A stretch of 64,000 bases of DNA from an uncultured Stenotrophomonas sp. (GCF_913778665.1 NZ_CAJYVQ010000012.1:124001-188000); one strand, 5' to 3'; positions 53,658-61,608 are shown, numbered from the stretch's first letter. Translations and numbers: made by a program. The notes: a model not told the origin generated them from the letters alone.

Positions 53658-53684
53658 TTCATCCACGTGTGGCGTGGATCTACC
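53658..53684. repeat. SMAG/REP-like palindrome
   Basis: ATCCACGTGTGGCGTGGAT followed by CTAC (minus GTAG), the same subfamily as 17665-17756. Confidence 0.75.
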
Positions 53685-53707
53685 GACCGTCACCGGGAAA
53701 CCGTCAA

Positions 53708-53811
53708 GGTGGGGCGGTGTGGGCGGGCAGGACCGTTGGCGCCATGGATGGCGCCATCGAGCCCCCTGGGATGGGTTTACGGCGTGTCCTGCCCGCCCAC
53801 ACCGCACCGCC
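53708..53811 (-). repeat. 52-nt-core/inverted-arm element, copy D
   Basis: 26-nt arms (53708-53733 and 53786-53811) pair at 24 of 26 positions; core 53734-53785, reverse of A, with internal stem CCC/GGG. Left flank GGGAAACCGTC is the reverse form of the GACAGTTTCC flank. Right side runs into repeat module E copy 3. Confidence 0.9.
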
Positions 53812-53890
53812 AAACCCGCAGACAACCCAGAGCCGGCTGTTGCCCTTGACGTTGCCTTGGCTTGAAGCAGGTGCAGGGCGCAGCCCTGCC
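53806..53890 (+). repeat. Repeat module E, copy 3
   Basis: CCGCCAAACCC, a single TTGACGTT and the hairpin TGCAGGGCGCAGCCCTGC (53872-53889). Same order as copies 1 and 2 but with fewer TTGACG hexamers. Confidence 0.65.
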
Positions 53891-53948
53891 GAACCCCTAC
53901 TACGGTAGGGTGGACCGATGCCGCGCTGCAGCTTGGCGCGGCCGCATA

Positions 53949-53976
53949 TTTGATTACACTTGAAACTTGTTTGCCC
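53949..53976 (+). promoter_or_regulatory. Possible fahA promoter
   Basis: TTGGCG, 16 bases, TACACT (about 53934-53961) upstream of the start at 53997. The bases ATATTTGATTACACTTGAAAC are the most AT-rich in the gap, consistent with a promoter. Confidence 0.35.
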
Positions 53977-53996
53977 ATGACTCCGGACACCCACCC

Positions 53997-54986
53997 ATGA
54001 AGCTTGGTTCTTTGAAGGAAGGCGGCCGCGACGGCACCCTGATCGTCGTCTCGCGTGACCTGCGCCACGGCGTGCGCGCCACCGGCATTGCCGCCACCCT
54101 GCAGCAGGCCCTGGAGGACTGGAGCCACATCGCGCCGCGCTTGAACGCCCTCTTCGAATCCCTCAACGCCGGCGATGCCGACGGCGTGTTCGACCTGGAT
54201 GTGCAGGCACTGGCTGCGCCGATGCCGCGCGCCTATGAATTCGTTGATGGCAGCGCCTACCTGCCGCACGTCGAGCGCGTGCGCCGCGCCCGTGGTGCCG
54301 AGGTGCCGGAGAGCTTCTACACCGACCCGCTGATGTACCAGGCCACCAGCGCCGGCTTCTATGGCCCGCGCGATGCGGTCAAGGTGGTCAGTGAGGACTA
54401 CGGCATCGACCTGGAAGCGGAGATCGTGGTGATCACCGATGACGTGCCGATGGCCGCCACCCCGGAACAGGCCGCAGGCCATATTCAGCTGGTCGGCCTG
54501 GTCAACGACGTCTCGCTGCGCAACCTGATCCCGGGCGAGCTGGCCAAGGGCTTCGGCTTCCTGCAGTCCAAGCCGCGTTCGGCACTGTCGCCGGTGTTCG
54601 TCACCCCCGACGAGCTGGGTGACGCCTGGCAGGACAGCAAGGTGCACCTGCCGCTGCTGACCCACATCAACGGCCAGTGGTTCGGCGCGCCGGAAGCCGG
54701 CGTGGACATGCAGTTCAATTTCGCCCAGCTGGTTTCGCATGCAGCCAAGACCCGTCCGCTGGGTGCCGGCACCATTGTCGGCTCCGGCACCATCGCCAAC
54801 GAGGACACGCGCAAGGGCGCCTCGTGCTTCGCCGAACAGCGGGTGGTGGAAACCCTGCGCGACGGGAAGCCGAGCACGCCGTTCATGTCCTTCGGTGACG
54901 TGGTCCGCATCGAGATGCTCGATGCCGCCGGCAACAGCATCTTCGGTGCGATCGAGCAGCGCATCGAACAGGCGGCCAAGCCCTGA
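53997..54986 (+). CDS. Fumarylacetoacetate hydrolase family protein
   Basis: 329-residue FAH-family enzyme. A short N-terminal domain precedes the FAH catalytic fold, with SEDYGIDLEAEIVVITDDVP (acidic metal site) near 137, LVNDVSLRN near 170 and IVGSGTIANED near 260. Next to a maleylacetoacetate isomerase, so it most likely cleaves fumarylacetoacetate in tyrosine/homogentisate breakdown. Start 53997 (MKLGSLKEG). Confidence 0.88.
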   Translation: MKLGSLKEGGRDGTLIVVSRDLRHGVRATGIAATLQQALEDWSHIAPRLNALFESLNAGDADGVFDLDVQALAAPMPRAYEFVDGSAYLPHVERVRRARGAEVPESFYTDPLMYQATSAGFYGPRDAVKVVSEDYGIDLEAEIVVITDDVPMAATPEQAAGHIQLVGLVNDVSLRNLIPGELAKGFGFLQSKPRSALSPVFVTPDELGDAWQDSKVHLPLLTHINGQWFGAPEAGVDMQFNFAQLVSHAAKTRPLGAGTIVGSGTIANEDTRKGASCFAEQRVVETLRDGKPSTPFMSFGDVVRIEMLDAAGNSIFGAIEQRIEQAAKP

Positions 54987-55000
54987 GCATGGAGGCGGCG

Positions 55001-55669
55001 ATGGAGATCCCGGTCGACGACGGCATCGTGCTGTACACCTACTGGCGATCCAGCGCCGCCTACCGCGTGCGCATCGGCCTGGAACTGAAGGGCCTGGCCT
55101 GGCAAGCGCGGCCGGTGCACCTGGTGCGCGAGGGCGGTGAGCAGCATCTGGGGGCTTACCGCGCGCTCAATCCGCAGCAGCTGGTGCCGACCCTGCTGCA
55201 CGACGGGCGCACCCTGACCCAGTCATTGGCGATCGTCGAGTACCTGGAAGAGCGCTTCCCACAGGTGCCGCTGTTGCCGGCCGACGCTGCGGGCCGCGCA
55301 CGGGTACGGGCGCTGGCGCAGCTGGTGGCCTGCGATATCCATCCGATCAACAACCTGCGGGTGATGCAGTACCTGGAGCGCGAGCTGCAACTGCCGGCCG
55401 ACGCCCGCACGGAATGGACCCTGCACTGGATTGCCGAAGGCTTTGCGGCGATGGAAGCGATGCTTGCCGGCAGCTGCGATACCGGCGCTTTCTGCCACGG
55501 CGACCGTCCCGGCCTGGCCGACCTCTGCCTGCTGCCGCAGTTGTACAACGCCCACCGCTTCGGCCTGGACCTGGCGCCGTACCCGACCCTGCGCCGCATC
55601 GAAGCGGCCTGCCAGGCGCTGGACGCCTTCGATCGCGCGCGCCCGGAAAACCAGCCCGACGCCGTCTGA
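55001..55669 (+). CDS. maiA: Maleylacetoacetate isomerase
   Basis: 222-residue zeta-class glutathione transferase. N-terminal thioredoxin-like domain with YWRSSAAYRVRIGLEL (active-site SSxxxR) and LTQSLAIVEYLEERFP near 68, then the all-helical C-terminal domain. Start 55001 was chosen because GGAGG is 5 bases upstream; the ATG at 54989 lies too early. Fourteen bases after the FAH gene stop, so the two steps are made together. Confidence 0.93.
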   Translation: MEIPVDDGIVLYTYWRSSAAYRVRIGLELKGLAWQARPVHLVREGGEQHLGAYRALNPQQLVPTLLHDGRTLTQSLAIVEYLEERFPQVPLLPADAAGRARVRALAQLVACDIHPINNLRVMQYLERELQLPADARTEWTLHWIAEGFAAMEAMLAGSCDTGAFCHGDRPGLADLCLLPQLYNAHRFGLDLAPYPTLRRIEAACQALDAFDRARPENQPDAV

Positions 55670-55683
55670 CAGGCCGCTTCGCC

Positions 55684-55746
55684 CACCGGGCGCGGCCCGG
55701 CGCTACCGGTCCCCAGCGCGTGGTAGCGCCGGCCCATGCCCGGCGG
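55684..55746. repeat. SMAG/REP-like inverted dimer
   Basis: Head-to-head GTAGCGCCGGCCCATGCCCG (55723-55742) and its minus-strand partner (55684-55707) between convergent maiA and udgX-type genes. Confidence 0.75.
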
Positions 55747-57178
55747 GTTCCCCATCCCCTCCCAGCATCTGCCGAAGGTCCTCCCGGAACAGCTGGTAGC
55801 CGGCCTCGCGGCGTGCATCATCGCCTTGCCGCAGCACCCACGCCGGGTGCACGGTAGCGTAGCCACGGGTGCCGTCCTCCAGTGTGTGCCAGCGTCCCCG
55901 GTCGCGCGACAGATTGAACTCACGGCCAAATACCGAGGCTGCCGCGGTTGCACCCAGGCAGACGATGACCTGCGGCCGCACCCGTGCGATCTCGCCCATC
56001 AGCCACGGCCGGCAGGCCTGGATGTGGCGGCTTTCCGGACGCTTGTGCAGCCGGATCTTGCCGCGGCGCTCATGGTGGAAGTGCTTCACCGCATTGGTCA
56101 GGTACAGCGTGGCGCGATCGATTCCCAGCTCGGCCAGTGCGCGGTCCAGCAGCTGGCCAGCCGGGCCGGCGAACGGCTGGCCGCGCAGATCCTCGGTATC
56201 ACCAGGCTGTTCGCCGATCACCATCACCCGCGCATCGGCCGGCCCCTGGCCGAATACCGTCTGCGTGGCGGTCTCCCACAGCGGGCACTGGCGGCAGGCG
56301 CTGGCCTGCTGTCGAAGTGTCTGCAGGCTGCCGGTATCGGTGGTCGCTGCCGCAGCGTCGCCACGCGTGGGAATCCTGCGCTGGGGTGCCTGCGCGGGCC
56401 GATCATGCATTTCCTGCACGCGATCGCCCGCATCGCGCACCAAGCGCGGCAGCAGCTGTGCCTCGGGCAGGTGGCGCCAGTACTTGGCAGGCATCTCCTG
56501 CATCATCATCCGGGTATTGAGCCGGGCCGGATTGAAGATGCTGGCGTAATAGGTCTGCCACAGCGCCTCCCGCGCATCCTCGGCCGGGGCGTCCTCGCGC
56601 CGTGCGCCGGGGCCGAAGGCCAGCGCCTGTCCATCCCATGCAACGCTGCGCGACGGGGTCAGGATGGCCCAGCGCATGCCGGTGAAGCGACGCGCGAAGA
56701 ACGGCGCCACCCGATCGACGATGTGGTGCTGGGGCTCGAACCACGCGATGAAGGCGTCAGGCTGGCCGGGGACCTCGCGGAAGCGCACGAATGCCTTCAT
56801 CTTGTGCGTGTCGCGGCGCACCGCCTGCGCCAGTGCCATCGCCCGCAGCACATCGGCATCGGCGGGATTGGTCAGCACCGCGCGTTCGCCATGGGCGATG
56901 CGCCACAGCAGCCGGTACAGGAGAGCCAGCCGCTGCGGCTCGCGGTGGCACAAGCAGGTCGCCGCCAGTTCCATGAAGTCGCGCGGCACGCTGGGCGCGC
57001 TGGCGTTGGCGGGCAGGGCAGCACTCTGCACCGATGGCGCATCCAGCAACGACGCATCGCTGCCCTCCAGCCAGTCCAGTTGCGCGGGTGCCACGCGGCG
57101 CAGCAGCGCATCGCGCGCGGCATCGCGCCACGCCTCCAGCGACCACGGCGGGTCCACCCGCAGTGACCAGCGCTGCAC
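55703..57178 (-). CDS. UdgX-type uracil-DNA-binding protein fused to TIGR03915-like domain
   Basis: 491 residues (alternative start 57199, plus 7). The N-terminal half (about 1-250) resembles the TIGR03915 partner domain of radical SAM DNA-modification proteins (ALWQTYYASIFNPARLNTRMM). The C-terminal half is a family 4/UdgX uracil-DNA glycosylase fold: CPLWETATQTVFGQGP, GEQPGDTEDLRGQPFAGPAG and the UdgX loop RGKIRLHKRPESRHI, with the His that forms a covalent link to uracil-DNA in M. smegmatis UdgX. Starts just before the end of the radical SAM gene, so the two are one unit. Confidence 0.85.
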   Translation of the reverse strand: MQRWSLRVDPPWSLEAWRDAARDALLRRVAPAQLDWLEGSDASLLDAPSVQSAALPANASAPSVPRDFMELAATCLCHREPQRLALLYRLLWRIAHGERAVLTNPADADVLRAMALAQAVRRDTHKMKAFVRFREVPGQPDAFIAWFEPQHHIVDRVAPFFARRFTGMRWAILTPSRSVAWDGQALAFGPGARREDAPAEDAREALWQTYYASIFNPARLNTRMMMQEMPAKYWRHLPEAQLLPRLVRDAGDRVQEMHDRPAQAPQRRIPTRGDAAAATTDTGSLQTLRQQASACRQCPLWETATQTVFGQGPADARVMVIGEQPGDTEDLRGQPFAGPAGQLLDRALAELGIDRATLYLTNAVKHFHHERRGKIRLHKRPESRHIQACRPWLMGEIARVRPQVIVCLGATAAASVFGREFNLSRDRGRWHTLEDGTRGYATVHPAWVLRQGDDARREAGYQLFREDLRQMLGGDGEPAGHGPALPRAGDR

Positions 57179-57179
57179 G

Positions 57180-58463
57180 TCAGGCGGCGGGCGGTGCATC
57201 GAACAGCGAACCCTGTCGTGGCGGCGGGGCCAGCTGTGCACGCAACGCCGCCGGATCATCCAGCGCCTTGCGCGGGTGGTGGTCGGCCAGCAGCACGAAC
57301 GGCAGCAGCTTGCTCATCGGCGCCTTCAGGCGGGCCACGTCGGCCACCCGCAGGCGCCCATGCCGGCGCGCCATCAGCACCCGCTTCACATTGCGCACGC
57401 CCAGCCCAGGCACGCGCAGCAGCAGTTCCTTCGGCGCACGGTTCAGATCCACCGGGAAGCGCTCGGGATGGCGGATCGCCCAGGCCATCTTCGGATCGAT
57501 ATCCAGATCGAGCATTCCGCCCTGCGTGGTGTCGGTGATTTCGTCCACGCCGTAGCCATAGAAGCGCAACAGCCAGTCAGCCTGGTACAGCCGGTGCTCG
57601 CGCTGCAGGGGCGGGGGTTGCAGCGGCAGCTGCCGGCTGGCATCGGGAATCGGGCTGAACGCGGAGTAGTAGACCCGGCGCATGCGGTAGTTGCCGTACA
57701 GGCTGTCGGCGCTGGTCAGGATCTGCTGGTCACTGGCGCCATCGGCACCCACGATCATCTGCGTGCTCTGGCCTGCCGGCGCGAAACGGGGCGGCTTCGG
57801 CCGCGCGCTGCGGATGACGGCGGGGGCCAGCGCGGTCGCGGCCTTGCGTGCCTCCTGCGCTTCCTCGATACGCCAGCGCAGCTCGCCCATCGCGCCGCGT
57901 ATAGAATGAACGGTCTTTTCCGGCGCCAGTGTGCTCAGCCCGGCCTCGGTGGGCAGTTCCACGTTGATCGACAGACGGTCGGCGTGGCGGCCGGCGGCGG
58001 CGAGCAGTTCCGGTGAGGCTTCGGGAATGGTCTTGAGATGGATGTAGCCGGCAAAGCGGTGTTCCTCGCGCAGTCGCCGGGCCACCTCCACCATCTGCTC
58101 CATCGTGTAGTCCGCATTGCGGATGATGCCGCTGGAGAGGAACAGGCCTTCAATGTAGTTGCGCTTGTAGAAATCCAGGGTCAGCGCAACCACTTCGTCC
58201 ACGCTGAAACGCGCGCGGGCCACATTGCTCGACACGCGGTTCACGCAATAGGCGCAGTCGTAGACGCAGAAGTTGGTCAGCAGGATCTTCAGCAGTGATA
58301 CGCAGCGGCCGTCCGGCGTGTAGCTGTGACAGATACCCATGCCTTCGGTACTGCCGATGCCACCGCTGGCACGCGAATCGCGCTTGCCCGAGCCGCTGGA
58401 GGCACAGGAGGCGTCGTACTTGGCGGCATCGGCCAGAATGGCCAGCTTGCGGATGGTTTCCAT
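57180..58463 (-). CDS. Putative DNA modification/repair radical SAM protein
   Basis: 427 residues. SAM-cluster motif FCVYDCAYCVNRVSSN (CxxxCxxC near residue 66), LFLSSGIIRNADYTMEQM near 107, and a C-terminal helix-hairpin-helix (DLNRAPKELLLRVPGLGVRN near 344), which fits DNA binding. It matches the TIGR03916-type family always found with a TIGR03915 partner. It overlaps or abuts the UdgX-type gene. Reaction unknown. Confidence 0.87.
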   Translation of the reverse strand: METIRKLAILADAAKYDASCASSGSGKRDSRASGGIGSTEGMGICHSYTPDGRCVSLLKILLTNFCVYDCAYCVNRVSSNVARARFSVDEVVALTLDFYKRNYIEGLFLSSGIIRNADYTMEQMVEVARRLREEHRFAGYIHLKTIPEASPELLAAAGRHADRLSINVELPTEAGLSTLAPEKTVHSIRGAMGELRWRIEEAQEARKAATALAPAVIRSARPKPPRFAPAGQSTQMIVGADGASDQQILTSADSLYGNYRMRRVYYSAFSPIPDASRQLPLQPPPLQREHRLYQADWLLRFYGYGVDEITDTTQGGMLDLDIDPKMAWAIRHPERFPVDLNRAPKELLLRVPGLGVRNVKRVLMARRHGRLRVADVARLKAPMSKLLPFVLLADHHPRKALDDPAALRAQLAPPPRQGSLFDAPPAA

Positions 58464-58481
58464 TGCGGAAACCTACGGATG

Positions 58482-58506
58482 AGCGGTCTCATTGGATGAG
58501 ACCGCT
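58482..58506. promoter_or_regulatory. 11-bp palindrome upstream of the radical SAM gene
   Basis: AGCGGTCTCAT (58482-58492), TGG, ATGAGACCGCT (58496-58506), 19 bases before the start codon. No T-run, so an operator is more likely than a terminator. Confidence 0.6.
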
Positions 58507-58551
58507 GCTGAATCCTTCAGGCTTCCGCCGGGCATGGCCCGGCGCGCGCGG

Positions 58552-59679
58552 TCAGAACCCGTGGGTGATGCTGGGGGCGCCGGCGGAGAAATCGGCGTAG
58601 GGGTCGTGTTCGCCGCTGCTGCCTTCGGACAGCCGGAACTTCAGGGCCAGGCCGTCGCGCGAGTCGGCCGCGCGTAGCGCTTCCTCCTGCTCGATGGTGC
58701 CGGCCTTGGCCAGCCGGAACAGGCACTGGTCGAAGCTTTCCATGCCTTCCTCCAGCGAGGCTTCCATCGCCGCCTTGATCTCGTGCACCTGGCCGCGACG
58801 CAGCAGGTCGCGGATCATCGGCGTGTTGATCAGCACCTCGGTGGCCGGCAGGCGACGGCCTTCCTTGTTCTTCACCAGGCGCTGGCTGATCACCGCACGC
58901 AGGTTCAGCGCCAGGTTCATCAGCACGTTCTTGTGGGCGCTTTCCGGGAAGAAATTGAGGATGCGCTCGATGGTCTGGTCGGCGTTGTTGGAGTGCAGGG
59001 TGGCCAGGCACAGGTGGCCGGTCTCGGCGAAGGCGATCGCTGCCTCCATCGTCTCCGCGTCCAGGATCTCGCCGATCAGGATCACGTCCGGCGCTTCACG
59101 CATCGCATTCTTCAGCGCGTTGTGGAAGGCGTGGGTGTCCAGCCCGACCTCGCGCTGGTTGACGATCGACATCTTGTGCTTGTGCAGGTACTCGATCGGG
59201 TCCTCGATGGTGAGGATGTGTCCGGTGGTGGTGCTGTTGCGGTGGTCGATCATCGACGCCAGCGAGGTCGACTTGCCGGAACCGGTGGACCCCACCACCA
59301 GCACCAGCCCGCGCGGGGTCATGATGACGTCCTTCAGCACCTGCGGCAGGTTCAGCTCTTCGATGCTCGGAATGCGGCTGCGGATGGCACGGATGACCAT
59401 GCCGACCTCGCCCCGCTGCTTGAACACGTTGACGCGGAAGCGCCCGGCTTCGGGCAGGGCGATGGCCATGTTGAGCTCCAGCTCGCGCTCGAACTGCGGC
59501 ACCTGGCCTTCGTCCATCAGCGAGTAGGCGATCTTCTTCACCATGCCCGGCGGCAGGCCGGTGTTGCCCAGCGGATAAAGCTTCCCCTCGATCTTGATGT
59601 AGACCGGTGCTCCGGTGGTCAGAAACATGTCCGAAGCGTTCTTTTCGGTCATCAGCTTCAGGAAGTAGCCGATATCCAT
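58552..59679 (-). CDS. pilU: Type IV pilus twitching ATPase PilU
   Basis: 375-residue secretion ATPase. N-terminal domain (MDIGYFLKLMTEKNASDMF), Walker A GSTGSGKSTSLASMIDHR near 135, Asp box and Walker B APDVILIGEILDAETMEAA near 202, His box GHLCLATLHSNNADQ near 228. The long C-terminus (GMESFDQCLFRL) and length fit PilU rather than PilT. Accessory retraction motor; PilT is not in this window. Divergent from the DUF4398/OmpA pair. Confidence 0.92.
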   Translation of the reverse strand: MDIGYFLKLMTEKNASDMFLTTGAPVYIKIEGKLYPLGNTGLPPGMVKKIAYSLMDEGQVPQFERELELNMAIALPEAGRFRVNVFKQRGEVGMVIRAIRSRIPSIEELNLPQVLKDVIMTPRGLVLVVGSTGSGKSTSLASMIDHRNSTTTGHILTIEDPIEYLHKHKMSIVNQREVGLDTHAFHNALKNAMREAPDVILIGEILDAETMEAAIAFAETGHLCLATLHSNNADQTIERILNFFPESAHKNVLMNLALNLRAVISQRLVKNKEGRRLPATEVLINTPMIRDLLRRGQVHEIKAAMEASLEEGMESFDQCLFRLAKAGTIEQEEALRAADSRDGLALKFRLSEGSSGEHDPYADFSAGAPSITHGF

Positions 59680-59776
59680 TGCGAATTTTCCCCAACGAAA
59701 CGGCCGACGCCCGTTGCCAGCACGGTGTCGGCTTGACGACAATGGCCGTGAACCGACAACCGGTACGGCCTCCCCA

Positions 59777-60166
59777 ATGAAACGACTTAGCTTCGCACGA
59801 ATGCGCCATGGCCTGTATGTGATGGCGTTTGCATTCGCACTGTCTGCCCCCGCCTGGGCGCAGGACGCCGCACTGGAACTGGCGCAGGCCCGGCAGGCGG
59901 TGGACAAGGCCACCCAGGCCGATGCCGACCAGTACGCCCCCGACCTGATCGGGCTGGCGCGGCAAGGGCTTGAACAGGCCCAGCGCGCCGCCAGCGACCG
60001 CCGCGAGCGCAAGAACGCCCCGGCGATGGCCCTGCGCGCCGCTGCCGATGCCGACCTGGCCCGCGTCCGCAGCGAGGAAGCCACCGTCACCGCACAGCTG
60101 CAGTTGCGCCGCAACGAGGTCAACCAGCTGCAACGCCAGCTGTCGACCGGGGAGGACCGCCGGTGA
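59777..60166 (+). CDS. Exported DUF4398-like protein
   Basis: 129 residues: signal peptide (residues 1-28, FAFALSAPAWAQ) and a coiled-coil-rich Ala/Arg/Gln domain with ELAQARQAVDKATQADADQY (DUF4398-like). Translationally joined to the OmpA-type gene by GTGA overlap. Likely a periplasmic helical protein acting with it. Confidence 0.78.
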   Translation: MKRLSFARMRHGLYVMAFAFALSAPAWAQDAALELAQARQAVDKATQADADQYAPDLIGLARQGLEQAQRAASDRRERKNAPAMALRAAADADLARVRSEEATVTAQLQLRRNEVNQLQRQLSTGEDRR

Positions 60167-61047
60167 AGCCGATGACCGCCGCAACCCTGGCCGCGCTGCT
60201 GGCGCTGCCGGCCCTGGCCGTGGCCGCCGAGAACCCGATGGTGGCGCAGCTGAGCCAGCGCCTGATGGCCATCCAGGCCAACCCGGACACCGCCGAGCTG
60301 GGCGCTTTCGAGCGCATGCAGGCACAGCAGGCCATCGCCACCCTGGACAAGGCCAAGCGCCGCGACCAGGAACTGGCCACCTACCTGGCCGAGCGCCGGG
60401 TCGAGATCGCCGAAACCGCCGTGCGCACCGCACTGGCCGCGCGCGAGGTCGACCGCCTGGAGCGGACCCGTGGCGATCTGCTGATCGAGGCCAGCCGCCG
60501 CGATGCCGCCCGCGCCCGCCAGGAGGCCGAACAGCTGCGCATGCAGGCGCAGATGCAGGCCGAGGAGGCTGAGCGCCTGCGCCAGGCCGCCGAGGCCGAG
60601 ACCCTGGCCCGCCAGGATGCGGAGAACGCCCTGACCAGCGTGGCCGGCAAGCAGCAGCAGCGGCTCAGTGCCGCCCAGCAGAACGCCGCCAAGCTGGCCC
60701 GCGAGGAGGCCGAGCTGGTCTCCGGGCAGAAGCTGCCGGGCTCGAAGTTCGATAGCCGTGGCGAGGTCTTCACCTTCAGCGGTGATGCCTTCGCTGCCGG
60801 TGCCTCCAGCCTGTCCGGTGGCGCCCGCAACCAGGCCAAGGCGCTGGCCGAGTACCTGAACATCGGCAAGAAGGGCCGCCTGCGTATCGAGGCCTATGAT
60901 GCCGCCAATGGCGTCGGCCAGAAGCGTGCCGAGGCGCTGCGTGATGCTCTGGTCGCGGCCGGTGTCGCCAGCAACCGGATCCAGGTCAGCGGCAAGAAAG
61001 CGGCCTCCACCAAGGCGCGCTCGGCCGAGGTCATCATCGCCCCGTAA
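60163..61047 (+). CDS. OmpA-family protein with coiled-coil middle
   Basis: 294 residues: signal peptide (1-21), long heptad-rich helix (about 30-190, LDKAKRRDQELATYLAERRV) and an OmpA-like peptidoglycan-binding domain (about 200-290, GRLRIEAYDAANGVGQKRAEA). Start is GTG 60163, overlapping the DUF4398-like stop. A terminator follows. The pair probably spans from envelope to cell wall; no function known. The OmpA motif is altered (usual GHTDxxG reads EAYDAANG). Confidence 0.82.
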   Translation: MKPMTAATLAALLALPALAVAAENPMVAQLSQRLMAIQANPDTAELGAFERMQAQQAIATLDKAKRRDQELATYLAERRVEIAETAVRTALAAREVDRLERTRGDLLIEASRRDAARARQEAEQLRMQAQMQAEEAERLRQAAEAETLARQDAENALTSVAGKQQQRLSAAQQNAAKLAREEAELVSGQKLPGSKFDSRGEVFTFSGDAFAAGASSLSGGARNQAKALAEYLNIGKKGRLRIEAYDAANGVGQKRAEALRDALVAAGVASNRIQVSGKKAASTKARSAEVIIAP

Positions 61048-61091
61048 TTGATTGATATTGTTTGTTTTTCGTTGCGATGAGCATTCAGCCT

Positions 61092-61122
61092 GAACCCCGC
61101 CCCGGCGGGGTTCGGTCTTTTT
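61092..61122 (+). terminator. Rho-independent terminator after the OmpA-type gene
   Basis: GAACCCCGC / GCGGGGTTC stem (61092-61113) then GGTCTTTTT. Clear intrinsic terminator 45 bases past the stop. Confidence 0.85.
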
Positions 61123-61371
61123 GCCGCAGGGGTCTTGTACCCCGCCTTGAGCAGGCGTAGGGTCAATCGTCCGGGACGCAATGCCGCGGACCGGACGATG
61201 GGAGGGCCGGGCCGATGCAAACAGGGCGCGAACCGCAGCGAATCGACGTGCGCAGGCCAGTGCCGCAGGTCGTTGCCGGCGTCCAGGTGGCCATCGACCG
61301 GCGCTCCTCCATGAACAACGCCCCGTGCCTTGCGGCCGGGGCGTTCGTGTATCTGTCGAAGGAGGTCCATC
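61123..61371. other. Gap with hairpin and a doubtful small ORF
   Basis: A stem AACGCCCCG / CGGGGCGTT (about 61317-61345) lies in the leader of the YdcH-like gene. A frame from ATG 61215 (GGAGG 9 bases before it) to 61379 would encode 54 residues and end 5 bases inside the next gene; it has no known relative and its composition is not convincing. Confidence 0.4.
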
Positions 61372-61608
61372 ATGTTTGAAGATCAGCCCCAGAGCGAGAT
61401 CGACGCCCGTCGCGCGCGTGATCCGGAGTTCAGGGCACTCCATGACCAGCACCGCAAGTTGAACAAGAAGTGCATGGACGCGGAGTTGGGTGTACTCCCG
61501 ATCGATGATGTCACCCTGGGTCGCATGAAGCGTGAGAAGCTGCTGGCCAAGCAACGACTTCTGCGAATGTACGAAACACCCCTCGCAACGACGTCCCCCA
61601 CGCTGTGA
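61372..61608 (+). CDS. YdcH/DUF465 family small protein
   Basis: 78 residues with the helical hairpin of the DUF465 family: ALHDQHRKLNKKCMDAE and MKREKLLAKQRLLRM. GGAGG at 61361-61365, 6 bases before ATG 61372, gives a secure start. Cytoplasmic; function unknown. Confidence 0.82.
   Translation: MFEDQPQSEIDARRARDPEFRALHDQHRKLNKKCMDAELGVLPIDDVTLGRMKREKLLAKQRLLRMYETPLATTSPTL

Noticed and set aside
53460..53830. Small proteins encoded in the 52-nt core (MDGAIEPP-type peptides)
   Set aside because: The core gives similar short peptides in several frames and copies (DGAIEPP, GLRRVL), but the base changes preserve stems rather than codons, so noncoding repeats explain it.
61215..61379. 54-codon ORF before the YdcH-like gene as a real gene
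   Set aside because: It has a possible ribosome site, but it overlaps the start of a solid gene, lacks relatives and covers a stable hairpin. Kept only as a note.
58552..61554. 1000-codon minus-strand frame covering pilU and the DUF4398/OmpA genes
   Set aside because: Only the C-terminal 375 residues are PilU. The upstream part is the shadow of plus-strand genes with signal peptides and ribosome sites.
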